From assembly GCA_954871525.1 (NCBI GenBank), contig OX940861.1, positions 34,423,201-34,487,200 of the forward strand: DNA of 64,000 bases. The letters are read 5' to 3'. A program made the position numbers and the translations under genes. Below, piece by piece: positions 12,138 to 23,209 of the stretch; the first letter of the stretch is position 1; every line of letters begins with the position of its first letter. The notes under the pieces were generated by a model that was not told where the DNA came from, did not search any database, and was given only the letters and a program-made list of their open reading frames with translations. This DNA is from Parietaria judaica (lineage: Eukaryota > Streptophyta > Magnoliopsida > Rosales > Urticaceae).

Positions 12138-12657
12138 TGATGCGGGCCGAAAATGCTAACTACGGTTTTTGAACGTTTTTATATTTTATACTTATATGTC
12201 GTTTTTAATTGTTGTCGTTTGTAGCCCCAACTAAGAAGATCGATATTGTTTGGGTTCCGACCAAGACTTCCGAAACAAGCACACCGACCGGGCCGAGGAA
12301 GTCCCTACCGAAGAAGATACTCATGGCTCGGTGCAAGACGGAGCTGCAAGAAACCGGCACGAATATTGTCTTGGTCTTCGATGAGCTTCCCCATAAGCTA
12401 CCGAAGAAATCTTCTGAAAGAGCACGCGACAAGGCAACATACAAATTTGCAAAAAAACCATCCGACAAGCCACCCGATGTGACGACTACAAAGATAACGT
12501 CCGATGCACCACCGACTCCACAAATGCCAACACGCCCCGAATTCGAAGACGAATTCTTTCCATCCCGGAGAGAATGATGCGGGCCGAAAATGCTAACTAC
12601 GGTTTTTGAACGTTTTTATATTTTATACTTATATGTCGTTTTTAATTGTTGTCGTTT
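12138..12657. repeat. 83-bp perfect direct repeats flanking a 354-bp unique segment
   Basis: The repeats are 12138-12220 and 12575-12657, both from TGATGCGGGCCG to TTGTTGTCGTTT, and identical by eye. The 354 bp between them are more GC-rich and open in one plus-strand frame. The layout is that of a 437-bp tandem duplication whose second copy lacks the unique part, or of an insertion bounded by repeats. Confidence 0.9.
12209..12577 (+). other. Unrecognised open frame between the 83-bp repeats
   Basis: A lysine/proline/threonine-rich frame of about 118 codons without an ATG at its start. It contains IDIVWVPTKTSETSTPTGP and later FEDEFFPSRRE. Its stop TGA is the first triplet of the downstream 83-bp repeat. 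A splice-acceptor-like GTAG precedes CCCCAACTAAG at 12225. I recognise no family. It could be a captured exon fragment or a decayed transposon gene piece; an independent gene seems unlikely. Confidence 0.3.
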
Positions 12658-13087
12658 TGTGGTAAAAAACTACATGTCATTTAGCTCTAGCAAAACTACA
12701 TGTCGTTTTTCTCTTAGTTGATGCACTATATGAGCATCATTGTGTCTTGTAATAGGGGAGATGTTGATGAAAGGAAAAATTGAAGCTTGAGAGTTTCCCC
12801 CAAATCCGAGCGTCGTGAGCGAGCTCCGTGTTTGATGCCTTCGATCCGGTATCCGTGCGCGGATCAACGGTTCTTGGATGCCCAAGCCTAGCTATTCGTG
12901 CGCGAATCAATAGGCGAGGAAGGTTCTTCGATCGGGTATTCAGGAGCGAATCAACGATCCTAGTTCGACTATCCCGGTAACTTTATCTATCTTTTCTAGT
13001 TTATTATTCCGCTGCATCAAGTCTCTACAAGGAAAATCCAGGAACGTAAATCAAGCTATCTAATGACAAGCTACAATCCCGGCCGCT
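12658..13087. other. 3' flank of the Rab escort gene, possibly transposon-derived
   Basis: A moderately GC-rich stretch with repeated wording (GTGCGCGGATCAACGG, then GTGCGCGAATCAATAGG, then AGGAGCGAATCAACGATCC at 12855-12957). This looks like the leader or LTR of a retroelement, but no boundary, primer site or target duplication could be fixed. Confidence 0.4.
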
Positions 13088-15762
13088 CTAGCTAGACTCG
13101 CCGTCATCCTCTCCATTTTCGGAAGCGGTTGTGACGGGAAAGAATTCCTCGCCCGGATACATGTTTTGGAAAAGCTGTCAAATAGCCAAGGTTGTTAAAT
13201 TCTTGCTAACTCTTATGCTTCCAATCAGCAGATAATTAAATTGAAATATTAAGTTTCTATTATTAATTAGTAAATTTTTTATATTGATATTCTAAATTAT
13301 AACATAGCAGCCACAAATTATTAAAAAATGACATATTTACCCCTAACTAATTTAAATACAACATTTGATACCATTGTCGTTTACGCCAAAATCATATTCA
13401 AAATACGTTAACCATTTGAGAGAGAAAATACCTTCATGGCTGAATCTAATAACTCGTTGTAGTTCAGATTTCCGTCTGGCATGGGAGCGGAGATGAGACC
13501 TTCACACTCGCCCCGAGAATACTGCAAAATTACATTAAATAATGCGTCCCTAAGTACTGATCAAAAAATGAATTGAGTTATAAGGTTGAAGGAATTTGAA
13601 GCATACTGTAGTAAGCTCCTGAATATAAGTTGCACTCCAAAGTAAAGCGGGTTTCACTTCATGTTCCCTTTGGCTTTCTGAATTTGTTTCGGTATTTTCA
13701 GAAACCGGGATGCTGAGAAGCGCATTCATTGCCGCCCTTAGTAGGCTCTTTCCCTGTTTTGCGTCATCGCACAGCGCTGAGAAGTACAATATAAACCTAA
13801 TACACGGACACTAAACGATGTAAAGTTCCACATTAATTTAAACGCACTGAGATCAGAATTGCGCGTTCTTGATAAAAATTAGAAATATGATGATTCAAAT
13901 CCAGGCTAAACTCTAAAATACCAACTAAGTGGAATTGTAAATGACAAATCACAGGAGTTACTTTCAAAGTAAATGACAGATTTTACGGCACTTACATGCC
14001 AGAAGGACACGTTGCCAAGCCGCCACCAATCTGCAAAGCTCGGACTGATGTTTTCTGCTCAGGGTACAAAGCTACAAAAAGAATATTATTTTTCGTTATG
14101 CATTTGTTCGAAAGCCATCGGAAAAGAGTAGAGTAGCAAAGACTTACATCGAGGGGGATATATAATAATAAAATTAGAAATATCCGGTTTTAACGACCTC
14201 GCAACAACACATATTCCCCGAGCCACCTTTCGTTCAGCACCTCCCAGATTTAAACCCTTGAGGCTTCCTTCTAGCGGAGATGGCGGGACTACAAAAGCCG
14301 GGTCCAACACGAGCTGATTGCTGAAGACATCTTGACCCGAACCTAACCTCACACCTCTGTATTTTCCACTCTCCTGAAAATAATTTGCATGACAAGATAC
14401 TTACTTATCAATCAATATTAAAGGCTCAAAGATTATAGCGGTCGTCATGACGGTTTTTTAGTGTATACCTTGTCCGTCAACAGGGAACTAACTGGCATTC
14501 GAAGAACCTGTTTATCAAAGGCTCAATGTTAATAAGGATCATAAAACAGCTGACAAAGCCAAAAATAAAAAATAAAAAGAATTTCTTCGGTCTCATTTTT
14601 CATACAGGCACTGAATGAGAAAAAGACTGCGTCGACGAAATTCGAATCTAAGCGTAATAATTTTCACCGTAAAACTTACATAAAGGCATCCTTTCACAGC
14701 AGCACGGCGACAAAACGCCTGAGACAATTCACCTTGGCCATAGATAGGATAAATTAACGCCCCGGGTGCATTCGGAAATCTGCGATAATGAATAATTTTC
14801 ATATAACTTCCCACAGAACCCTAAAAGTCTAGCATAGACATTACTCAATTGTAACTGCCGAGAGAAGCTCTCTCACCTTCCAACCGATTTGTTGTAAAGC
14901 GCCAGTCGCTCGATCCCGTCTTTCGTCTTAAGAACGTCTTTACAAGACCGGACGTCGTTCTGATCATAATCCGCCATGGCTATAGCATACAGAATAATCC
15001 TGCATATAAATCAATCAATTTTTCAAAAAAGAGAACACGAACCACCACTAACAGCAAGAGAAAAGCAGGACCATACGATTCAATCTTCGGTGGCAACCGC
15101 ATCTTCTTCAAGAACTCGACGAACGGACTCTCCAAATCCTCATCGGAAATCCTTCCACTCTCTTCATCTGAACCCTCCAAGTGGCGTTGCACGAGCTTGA
15201 AGAACCGCATCAGCTGATTCTTCTCGGTGAGGCTGAGCGTACGGTCCTTAAATATAGCCGCTCGGGAATCCGGAACGCTCCATAGCTTCCCACCATCGTC
15301 GCACACGAAGCTCGCGTCGACGCCCTTGAACTCCACATAGTGGCTCGCGCCCGATCTCACTATGAGATCGATGGCCCTGTCCGCACAGAAGAACACCCTA
15401 GGCCCACCGAGGTCGACGTTGAAGCTTCTGGAATTCTCCGAGAGAAGCTCGTGAGCGAACGACGAGACCTCAATATCAGAGTAGAGCGATCGGAGAGTGA
15501 GATCTGACAGAGTGTAGCCTTCACAGTCGGTTTGTGGCCCCGGTTGGGGAGGGGTAGAATGGGAATTGAGGAAAGATGTGAGCTCGGCAATGGGGAGAGA
15601 GGCGAAGTGGGAGCCGTAGAAGGGGTTGGGGTCGACGTGGAGGACGGTTTTTCCGATGGCGGATGCGGCGGCGGCGGTCACCGATTCCGACAGGCCCGTT
15701 CCGACGACGATGAGGTCGAATTCGTTGGGCTCGATCGGAGGATGTGAATAGGATTCGGACAT
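13088..15762 (-). CDS. REP: Rab escort protein (Rab geranylgeranyltransferase component A)
   Basis: REP binds newly made Rab GTPases and presents them to Rab geranylgeranyltransferase for prenylation in the cytosol. Nine exons: 15762-15077, 14999-14877, 14779-14680, 14507-14469, 14373-14148, 14071-13996, 13796-13607, 13521-13432 and 13174-13088. They total 1,617 nt, or 538 residues, with every junction GT-AG and in phase. GDI/REP signatures: DLIVVGTGLSESVTAAAAS near residue 20, DPNPFYGSHFASL, YGQGELSQAFCRRAAVKGC in exon 3, VLRMPVSSLL in exon 4, SLYPEQKTS in exon 6, and MPDGNLNYNELLDSA then LFQNMYPGEEFFP at the end. The start is MSESYSHPP; upstream codons lack family similarity. Length fits plant REP proteins (about 560 aa, from memory). 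An AT microsatellite lies about 165 bp upstream of the ATG. Confidence 0.95.
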
Positions 15763-15925
15763 TGCAGCTCCTCGATTAGAATTACAGCAGAACAAAATTC
15801 TGAGAAATCCAAAGCAATGCCCAGATCAAATTCTGAAAGCGAACACCCAATTTCAATCGATTCATGGGCGAAATGAAGGGTTTCTGTATAAAATAGTAAC
15901 AAACAAAAAAACTGAAAACCATACG

Positions 15926-15926
15926 A

Positions 15927-15977
<51 letters not shown>

Positions 15978-15982
15978 ATATA
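15926..15982. repeat. AT dinucleotide microsatellite upstream of REP
   Basis: About 57 bp of nearly pure AT with one TATTAT interruption, in the 5' leader or promoter of the Rab escort gene. Confidence 0.9.
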
Positions 15983-16615
15983 GTATACGGCGATTAATTC
16001 AAACACTTTGAAAGCGTAGTCACTCCATGGAATGAGTACTAACCTGAAGTTCAGAGGTGGGTTTCGAAGAACACCGAACAGAATGAGGCCTTCCTTCTCT
16101 CTCGAGCACAGAGAAAGAGACGAATCGGCAGGATACGACACAGATTGAGATCTCCAAATCGACAAACGGGAAGGAGAAAGCTTCGATCGTTCGTTGTTTA
16201 TCTCCGTCGAAGTCTTCAGTGAGTTCAGTTTTGATGAACTCTCAGTTTCTTTTACAATACCAGACGACTACCCTCAGCTTTCTACTAAGGTGGGACCGGG
16301 TTCAAATTAAGGTTTTTTTTTTTTTTTTTTTTTTTTTTATTCCAAAACCGCAACCCGGATCTGGATTTTTTCGGGTTTTGTTAATAAAAGTTGCTCTCTG
16401 GACAGGCGCAATTTTCTTTTTTTAATTCTAGCTTAGAGATTGACATTAAAACGAGATTTGGATTTAAAACATGATCCCGAATTTAAGTACCATTCTTGGT
16501 TTCCGAGAAACTAATATAAAAAAAAAAACAATTTTTTTTCCAATTTTTTAAATACTAAATCTGAATTGTCCACTAAAAATCACGCATCAAGCTCAAAATG
16601 TAGATTAAAAATTAA

Positions 16616-17402
16616 GGGAAAATTGCGGCAAAAATACCCAATATTTGGTCAAACTGCCTCCTGTGTACCCAACCTTTAAAACTGGCAGCAAAAATACCCA
16701 ACGTGCGTTGACCGTGACTTTGGCATGAAAACGTTAATTTTTCCGTTAACATCCCTCATGTGGCCGTTAGCGGCAAAAATACCCAACCTTTTTTTTATTT
16801 TTATTTTTATTTTTTTAATTTATATATATTTTTTTACTTGATTAGTGATAATTACTTGAATTCCAAATACATGGAATAACACAAAAGTTAGTCAAAACAT
16901 CAATTGATTTCTTAATGTGCTTGTATAAGCTACATTTGTTGATAAAAATCTTATTATTATGAGAAATTTTAAACATAATGTTACGGCCCGGAACCCTTAA
17001 AATACCCGTAACATTATGTTTAAAATTTCTCATAATAATAAGATTTTTATCAACAAATGTAGCTTATACAAGCACATTAAGAAATCAATTGATGTTTTGA
17101 CTAACTTTTGTGTTATTCCATGTATTTGGAATTCAAGTAATTATCACTAATCAAGTAAAAAAAATATAAATTCAAAAATTCAAAAAAAAAAAACAAAAAA
17201 CAAAAAAACAAAAAAAAAAAACAAAAAAAGGTTGGGTATTTTTGCCGCTAACGGCCACATGAGGGATGCTGACGGAAAAATTAACGTTTTCATGCCAAAG
17301 TCACGGTCAACGCACGTTGCGTATTTTTGCCGCCAGTTTTAAAGGTTGGGTACACGGGAGGCAGTTTGACCAAAGATTGGGTATTTTTGCCGTAATTTTC
17401 CC
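16616..17402. mobile_element. MULE-type foldback MITE, family A, copy 2 (787 bp)
   Basis: Flanked by a perfect 9-bp duplication AAAAATTAA (16607-16615 and 17403-17411). The termini GGGAAAATTGCGGC and GTAATTTTCCC match family A. Nearly the whole element is one inverted repeat. The inner 157 bp (16828-16984 against 17008-17164) show no mismatch by eye, around a 23-bp loop. No transposase. Confidence 0.93.
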
Positions 17403-17531
17403 AAAAATTAATATACAAAATCAGTTTATAACATTTTTTTTTCAAGTAAAAGATAAAAATCTAAAATTAATTCATGAATCCAATTCTTAAGACAAACTAA
17501 TATTTCTACGGTCAAGTAACGAGCTTTCATA

Positions 17532-17749
17532 ACCAAGCAGGCTTGGCCTAGTGGTAACTCCACTACACCTCTATTCAAGAGGTCATGGGTTCATACCCTC
17601 TCATGAGACTCAAATGAGTGCCCCATTTACATATTTGTAAACTTGGCCAATAGCGTCACCTGTTCTTACACTGAATATATCTAATAATGCGAGAGTGCAT
17701 TGTAACCTTGGCCAATAGGGCCACCCTATTCATAAAAAATAATAATAAT
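17532..17749 (+). mobile_element. tRNA-derived SINE (218 bp)
   Basis: The 5' part has a pol III A box (GGCTTGGCCTAGTGGTAA, from 17540) and B box (GTCATGGGTTCATACCC, from 17582). It ends in AATAATAATA. It is flanked by an 18-bp duplication, aagtaacgagctttcata, at 17514-17531 and 17750-17767. This is the standard structure of a plant SINE. No protein. Confidence 0.92.
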
Positions 17750-17767
17750 AAGTAACGAGCTTTCATA

Positions 17768-18164
17768 TATGCACCAACTAGTAGAAAAAGTTATTCATAA
17801 GTTATTATATATAAAAGATAAGTAGAATGTCTCTAACAATATTCCCGAGCATTGAGATTCCGTCACATAAGCAAATTGAATTAACGACATGAAGAGGACT
17901 CTTTTGAGTCTCTGGAAGTTACTGATCAACGTTTGTTTTGATCAGATCAATATATAGTTTCGCCTAAACCATAGGCGGAGCTAGGATTTAAAATTCAGGG
18001 CGTTAAATTTTTAGTATAAAAAGAAGGGGTTTATTTGTAAATTTTTTTAAAAAATTAGTATTAAATTTCGTATATATAATCTTGTGTTACCATGCAACAT
18101 ATTTTGTGTTACAAGTACATATAATCATGTCTAATAATGTCACTCAATAATAATAAAAAAATCA
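17768..18164. other. Intergenic
   Basis: AT-rich DNA between the SINE and the Copia-A element. No gene seen. A short GGCGGAGCTAGGATTT stretch near 17975 resembles a hAT-type MITE terminus but has no partner. Confidence 0.5.
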
Positions 18165-18169
18165 ATATA

Positions 18170-19497
18170 TGTTGTAAACTTGCTACTTTTGCACCTATTA
18201 TTGTCGAGTGTGGTAATGTATAATGATGGTAGGTACATGAATGAGTGATGTGATTTGTATATAGGTGAAATAGTAAGGTAAGTAGTGAATAAGTGAGTGA
18301 GGGAATAGAGAGAATCGATGCAAGTAGAGAGAAATGAAGTGAGCGAATGGGAGTGGAATTTATAGGGGTAGCTAGGTAATTACACATTGTAGGTGCATAG
18401 TGAAAATAATAAATACAAGGGTAAACTGCGGCTAATGTAACCAATGTTTATTTTTCTGCGGATTATGTACCTAATGTTTATTTTTTACGGCTAATGTACC
18501 CAATGTTTATTTTTCTGCGGATTATGTACCCAATGTTTATTTTCGACGGCTAATGTACCCAAACTTTATTCCGTTAGATTTTTTTTGTGTTTTCCGTCAC
18601 TTGACCGTCAGCGAGTGATATGTACACTTTTCGTATTTTTGACATAAGTCACTCATTTTTTATCCAAATTTTATGCACAACCTACGGTTGGAAAGATAAG
18701 AGATATATCTACAACTTTTGTGTTTTAAGTTTTGTAAAAAAAGTTTTAAAAAAATACAAAATTTCAAATACAACGTAAAATTGAACATTAGTTTAATACA
18801 AAATATTTGTTTCGAGCAAATTTTAATATACATAATGATTTTTTCTGATAAAACGTAAGACTAAAATGTTGTAGATTAATCTTTTATCTTTTCAACGGTA
18901 GTTTATTTATAAATTTTGGATAAAAATTGAGTAAGTTATACTAAAAATACAAAAGCTTTTTTCACATTACATCTTTCATATTTTTGGCATAACTCGCTCT
19001 TTTTGTGTCCAAAATTTATAAATACTACCGTTGGAAAGATAAAAGATTTATCTACAGCTTTATAGTTTAACATTTCATCATAAAAAGTCATTAAATATAT
19101 TAAAATTTGCTCGAAACAAAAAATTTGTATTAAACTAATGTTCAGTTTTACGTTGTAATTGAAATATTGGAATAATAAAAAACTTTTTTTACAAAACTTA
19201 AAACACCAAAGTTTTAGATCTATCTCTTATCTTTCCAACCGTAGGTTATGCATAAAATTTGGACAAATATTGTGTGAGTTATGTCAAAAATACAAAAAAG
19301 TGTACATATCACTCGCTGACGGTCAAGTGACGGAAAACGCAAAAAAATCTAACGGAATAAAGTTTGGGTACATTAGCCGTCGAAAATAAACATTGGGTAC
19401 ATAATCCGCAGAAAAACAAACATTGGGTACATTAGCCGCAGTTTACCCTAAATACAAACCTAACCTAATGTTCTTGAGCATTACATTATATATAACA
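18170..19497 (-). repeat. 3' LTR of Copia-A, interrupted by a MITE
   Basis: About 290 bp of LTR sequence on both sides of the 1,030-bp MITE. Compared with the 5' LTR at 36986-37313 it lacks about 45 bp near 18358 and has several substitutions, so the insertion is not very recent. It starts with TG and ends with CA on the plus strand. Confidence 0.85.
18419..19448. mobile_element. MULE-type MITE, family B (1,030 bp)
   Basis: Perfect 9-bp duplication TAAATACAA (18410-18418 and 19449-19457). Inverted termini GGGTAAACTGCGGC / GCCGCAGTTTACCC. The subterminal regions carry tandem motifs around TGTACCCAATGTTTATTT. Most of the element is an imperfect inverted repeat and no protein is encoded. The sibling LTR at 37274-37284 has the uninterrupted target. 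Confidence 0.93.
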
Positions 19498-19648
19498 CTC
19501 CCCCTTGGAATGCTCATAATATATTTATGTGTTTATGCTGTCTCATTAAAAACCTTAATAGGAAAAACTCAGTGGGATAAAAACAATAGTAAGGGAAAAA
19601 GAGTACAACCACGTATAGCTCCTCCTCATGTTGGCATGAGTGATTTCT

Positions 19649-21147
19649 TCATGAACTCTGTAGCTTTCGCATTCCAATGTCATGAACATGTTTTCTGAAC
19701 ACTGAAGTGGGGAGAGCCTTTGTGAAGAGATTCGCTGAGTTCTCGCGGGAAAGAACATACTGGATGCTGATAACATTACCGTTTTCCAGCTCTTGGGTGA
19801 ACAAAAAGAACTTCGGAGGAATATGCTTAGTCTGATCGCTCTTGATAAATCCTTCCTTCATTTGAGCAACACATCGGCATCATCTTCATAAAGTATAATA
19901 GGATCTTAATTTGGTAGGAAACCATTGGTGGTCCTGATATGCCGCGTCATGGATCTAAGCCACACGCACTCACGACTTGCTTCGTGCTGTGCGATGATCT
20001 CAGCATGGTTTGATGATGTCGCAACGAGCGTCTGTTTCTGGGAGCGCCAAGAAATCGCAGTCCCTCCGCAAGTAAACACATAGCCCGTTTGGGATCTTCC
20101 TTTGTGTGGATCTGACAAGTAACATGCATCTGCGTAGCCAATCAAAACTGGTTTCGTATTGTTAGGATAAAATAATCTCAAATAAATTGTTCCTTGAAGA
20201 TAACGAAACACATGTTTAATTCCTTTCCAGTGTCTTTTAGTAGGAGCTGAACTGAATCTTGCTAACAAATTAACAGCAAAAGCTATATCTGGTCGAGTAC
20301 AATTAGCAAGGTACATAAGAGCTCCAATTGCACTAAAATATGGTACTTCTGGACCAAGAATCTCTTCGGATTCCTCACATGGACGATATAGATCCTTTCC
20401 TACATTAACGGACCTCTCTACTATTGAGGTACTCAATGGATTTGACTTATCCATATTGAATCTTTTTATAATCATTTTCGTGTAATTCAATTGGTGCACA
20501 AGTATCCTAGTATGCAAGTGCTCAATTTGCAAACCGAGACAATACTTTGTTTCCGTAAGGTCTTTCCTCTCGAATTTGTTCTTTAAGTAAGAGATTACTT
20601 CCAGAATCTCTTCATTGGTCCCAATAATATTTAAATCATCAACATAGACAGCGATAATCACACACCCAAAGGTTGTTTTCTTGATGAAAACGCAGGGGCA
20701 AAAAGGGTCGTTGACATAGCTCTTTTGTAACAAATATTCGCTTAGTCGGTTGTACCAAATGCGTCCGGATTTCTTTAACCCATATAAAGATCTTTGTAAT
20801 TTGATTGAATATCTTTCTTTGGGTATTGAACTTTATACTTCAGGCATTTTGAATCCTTCAGGGATCCTCATGTAAATATTAGTATCAAGCGATCCGTATA
20901 AATAGGCGGTAGCAACATCCATGAGGTGCATATTCAATTTCTCATGAACAACTAGACTTATCAAGTATCTGAACGTAATTCCATCCATGACAGGAGAATA
21001 GGTTTCCTCAAAATCAATTCCGGGCCTTTGAGGAAAACTTTGTCCAACAAGTCGAGCCTTGTATCTCACAATCTCATTTTTCTCATTTCTCTTTCGTACA
21101 AATACCCATTTGTATCCAACAGGTCTCACATCTTCAGACGTTAGCAC
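19649..21147 (-). pseudogene. Copia-A reverse transcriptase and RNase H
   Basis: RT begins with VRPVGYKWVFVRKRNEKNEI and DFEETYSPVMD (21147-20833), then after a stop continues in 20733-19906 with the catalytic YVDDLNIIG. RNase H follows: YADACYLSDPHKGRSQTGYV and ATSSNHAEIIA. The C-terminal piece SANLFTKALPTSVFRKHVHD lies in a different frame (19861-19649). Stops near 20831 and 19906 and the frame change show it is non-functional. Pol order RT then RNaseH at the 3' end, after INT, is the Ty1/copia arrangement. Confidence 0.88.
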
Positions 21148-22312
21148 TATAGGTTCATAACATCGTATGTCAAACTGTAACAGATTCCATCATCGATGTT
21201 CACATTTCGGTTCCATATTATACATGTACTGGCATAATTAATCAAAATTTCTTGATTTTCCTCATTACGTATTTCTTCAGGAATACGTTCCTCCATATTG
21301 GGGTCATTTTTTTTCTCTGCTCCTTTTCTTTTACGATGATTTTTATCTTTGGAACCGACTGGTCTTCCACGCTTCAGGCGTGTTGTAATTTCATGAGTGA
21401 CTTTGTTTTCAATTTTCCCTTTTGAAACTTCAATTTGAGCATGAGCATTCTTAGCTGGTATATGAGATTTAGTCACTCTCTTTGTGTCCGTAAATGCATC
21501 AGGAAGTTGATTTGATATATCTTGCAAATGCGAAATTCTCTGGACTTTTCCTTCACATTCTTTTGTGTAAGGATCAAGATGCAACAATGTTGGTACAGAC
21601 CATGTAATTTCTCTTTCCAGCTGTTTTCTTTCTCCCCCTAATGCTGGGAAATTTGCTTAATCAAAATGGCAATCAACAAAACGAGTCGTGCAAATATTCC
21701 CAGTTTGAGGTTCAAGGTATTTAACAATAGATGGGCTTTCAAAACCTACATAAATATCAAGACTTCTTTGTGGCCCCATGTTTGTTCTTTGGGGTGGTGC
21801 AATAGGCACATAAACAACACAACTAAAATTCCTTAGATGGGATATATTTGGTTCTTGGCCGAATGCAAGTTGCACTGGAGAGTATTTATGATAAGCACTT
21901 GGCCTGATGCGAATTAATGCCGCAGCATGTAATATTGCATGACCCCATACTGAAGTAGGAAGCATTGTTCTCATTATCAATGGTCTGGAAATAAGCTGGA
22001 GGCGCTTGATCAAAGATTTAGCCAGACCATTTTGTGTGTGTACATGAGCAACAGGATGCTCAACATCAATCCCAACTGACATACAATAATCATCGAATGT
22101 CTGGGATGTGAATTCACTGGCATTATCAAGTCTAATTTTCCTGATCGTATGATCAGGAAATTGAGCTCGAAATTTGATAATCTGAGCGAGTAATATAGTA
22201 AATGCCATATTGCGAGTTGATAACAGGCACACATATGACCATTTGCTAGAGAAAATCTATCAATACCATGAAGTATCGAAATGGTCCACACGGTGGGTGA
22301 ATCGGCCCACAT
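21147..22312 (-). pseudogene. Copia-A integrase with C-terminal linker
   Basis: Core integrase in 22232-21657: IRKIRLDNASEFTSQTFDDY gives the second acidic position (LDNASEF) and the HTQNGLAKSLIKRLQ segment stands where other copies have NG..E, so the third catalytic residue appears replaced. RNFSCVVYVPIAPPQRTNMG and DIYVGFES follow. A lysine/arginine-rich linker (21587-21147: KRGRPVGSKDKNHRKRKG) joins to RT. Separated by stops. Confidence 0.82.
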
Positions 22313-22590
22313 ATATCACCTTGAATACGCTCAAGGAACATATGTGATTTTGTTTCAACATTTTCCGGTAAAGGTCTTATGATTAACTTTCCAAGAGAAC
22401 ATGCTTTACACTTGAATATTTTTCTTTGAGGGATCTTCTAGTCCTTCAATGGATGTCCATGTGTATTTTCAATAATTCTTTGTATCATAGTTGAACCAGG
22501 ATGACCTAGTCGGTCATGCCATATGTTAAACATTGAAGGTTTGGTAACGACCGTATTTGATTCAATCGTACTTACATGCGTGTAATGCAA

Positions 22591-22950
22591 TCAAGTAGGG
22601 AGCATCGGTATTTTTTCAAGTACGTATTTATTCCCCGATTTATACATTATGATAAACATATATTTCATGACATTTTCATTTACAGACTGAGTATCAAATC
22701 TATGAGAATATATATCTTTAAAACTCAACAAGTTTCTTTTGGATCTTGGGGAAAATAAGGCATTATTTTTGGTAAATATTGTGCCATTCGGTAAGGTAAA
22801 ACTTGCTTTGCCAAACCCTTCAATCAGATCTACATGACCTAATAGTATATCCACACTGGATTTTCTCGATTTTATATTTGAGAAAAACTTTTTATCCTTC
22901 AATATAGTGTGTGTTGTTCCATAGTCGAGTATGCAAAATTCTCAGCTTCA
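22591..22950 (-). pseudogene. Copia-A protease and GAG-pre-integrase remnant
   Basis: A degenerate aspartic-protease start, DYGTTHTILKDKKFFSNI (about 22928-22860), where functional relatives have D-S-G/A-T; here it reads DYG. It continues with GFGKASFTLPNGTIF and SPRSKRNLLSFKDIY, typical of copia protease-to-GAG-pre-integrase sequence. Stops on both sides. Confidence 0.72.
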
Positions 22951-23209
22951 CGATTAGCTTTGTCCATTTGAAAACTTTAACTAAAAGCAAACACAAATTT
23001 TGATAAGAAAGATAATTAATTAAACAGTAGAATTACTCTATTACACACCTTAGATAAACTACATATGGCATATCATACAAAAGGAAGACAAATAAACATC
23101 AGACCATTGGGCTTCGTTCCCAATACGAGTTACATAATTCATTTTTCGTTTCCACCAGTCGCTTGCTCAGCGGAATCACCAACTGTGTCGATGAAATCAT
23201 TATTGAAGT

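Noticed and set aside
17532..17610. Possible functional tRNA gene
   Set aside because: A and B boxes are present, but there is no tRNA fold and the unit has SINE flanking duplications and tail.
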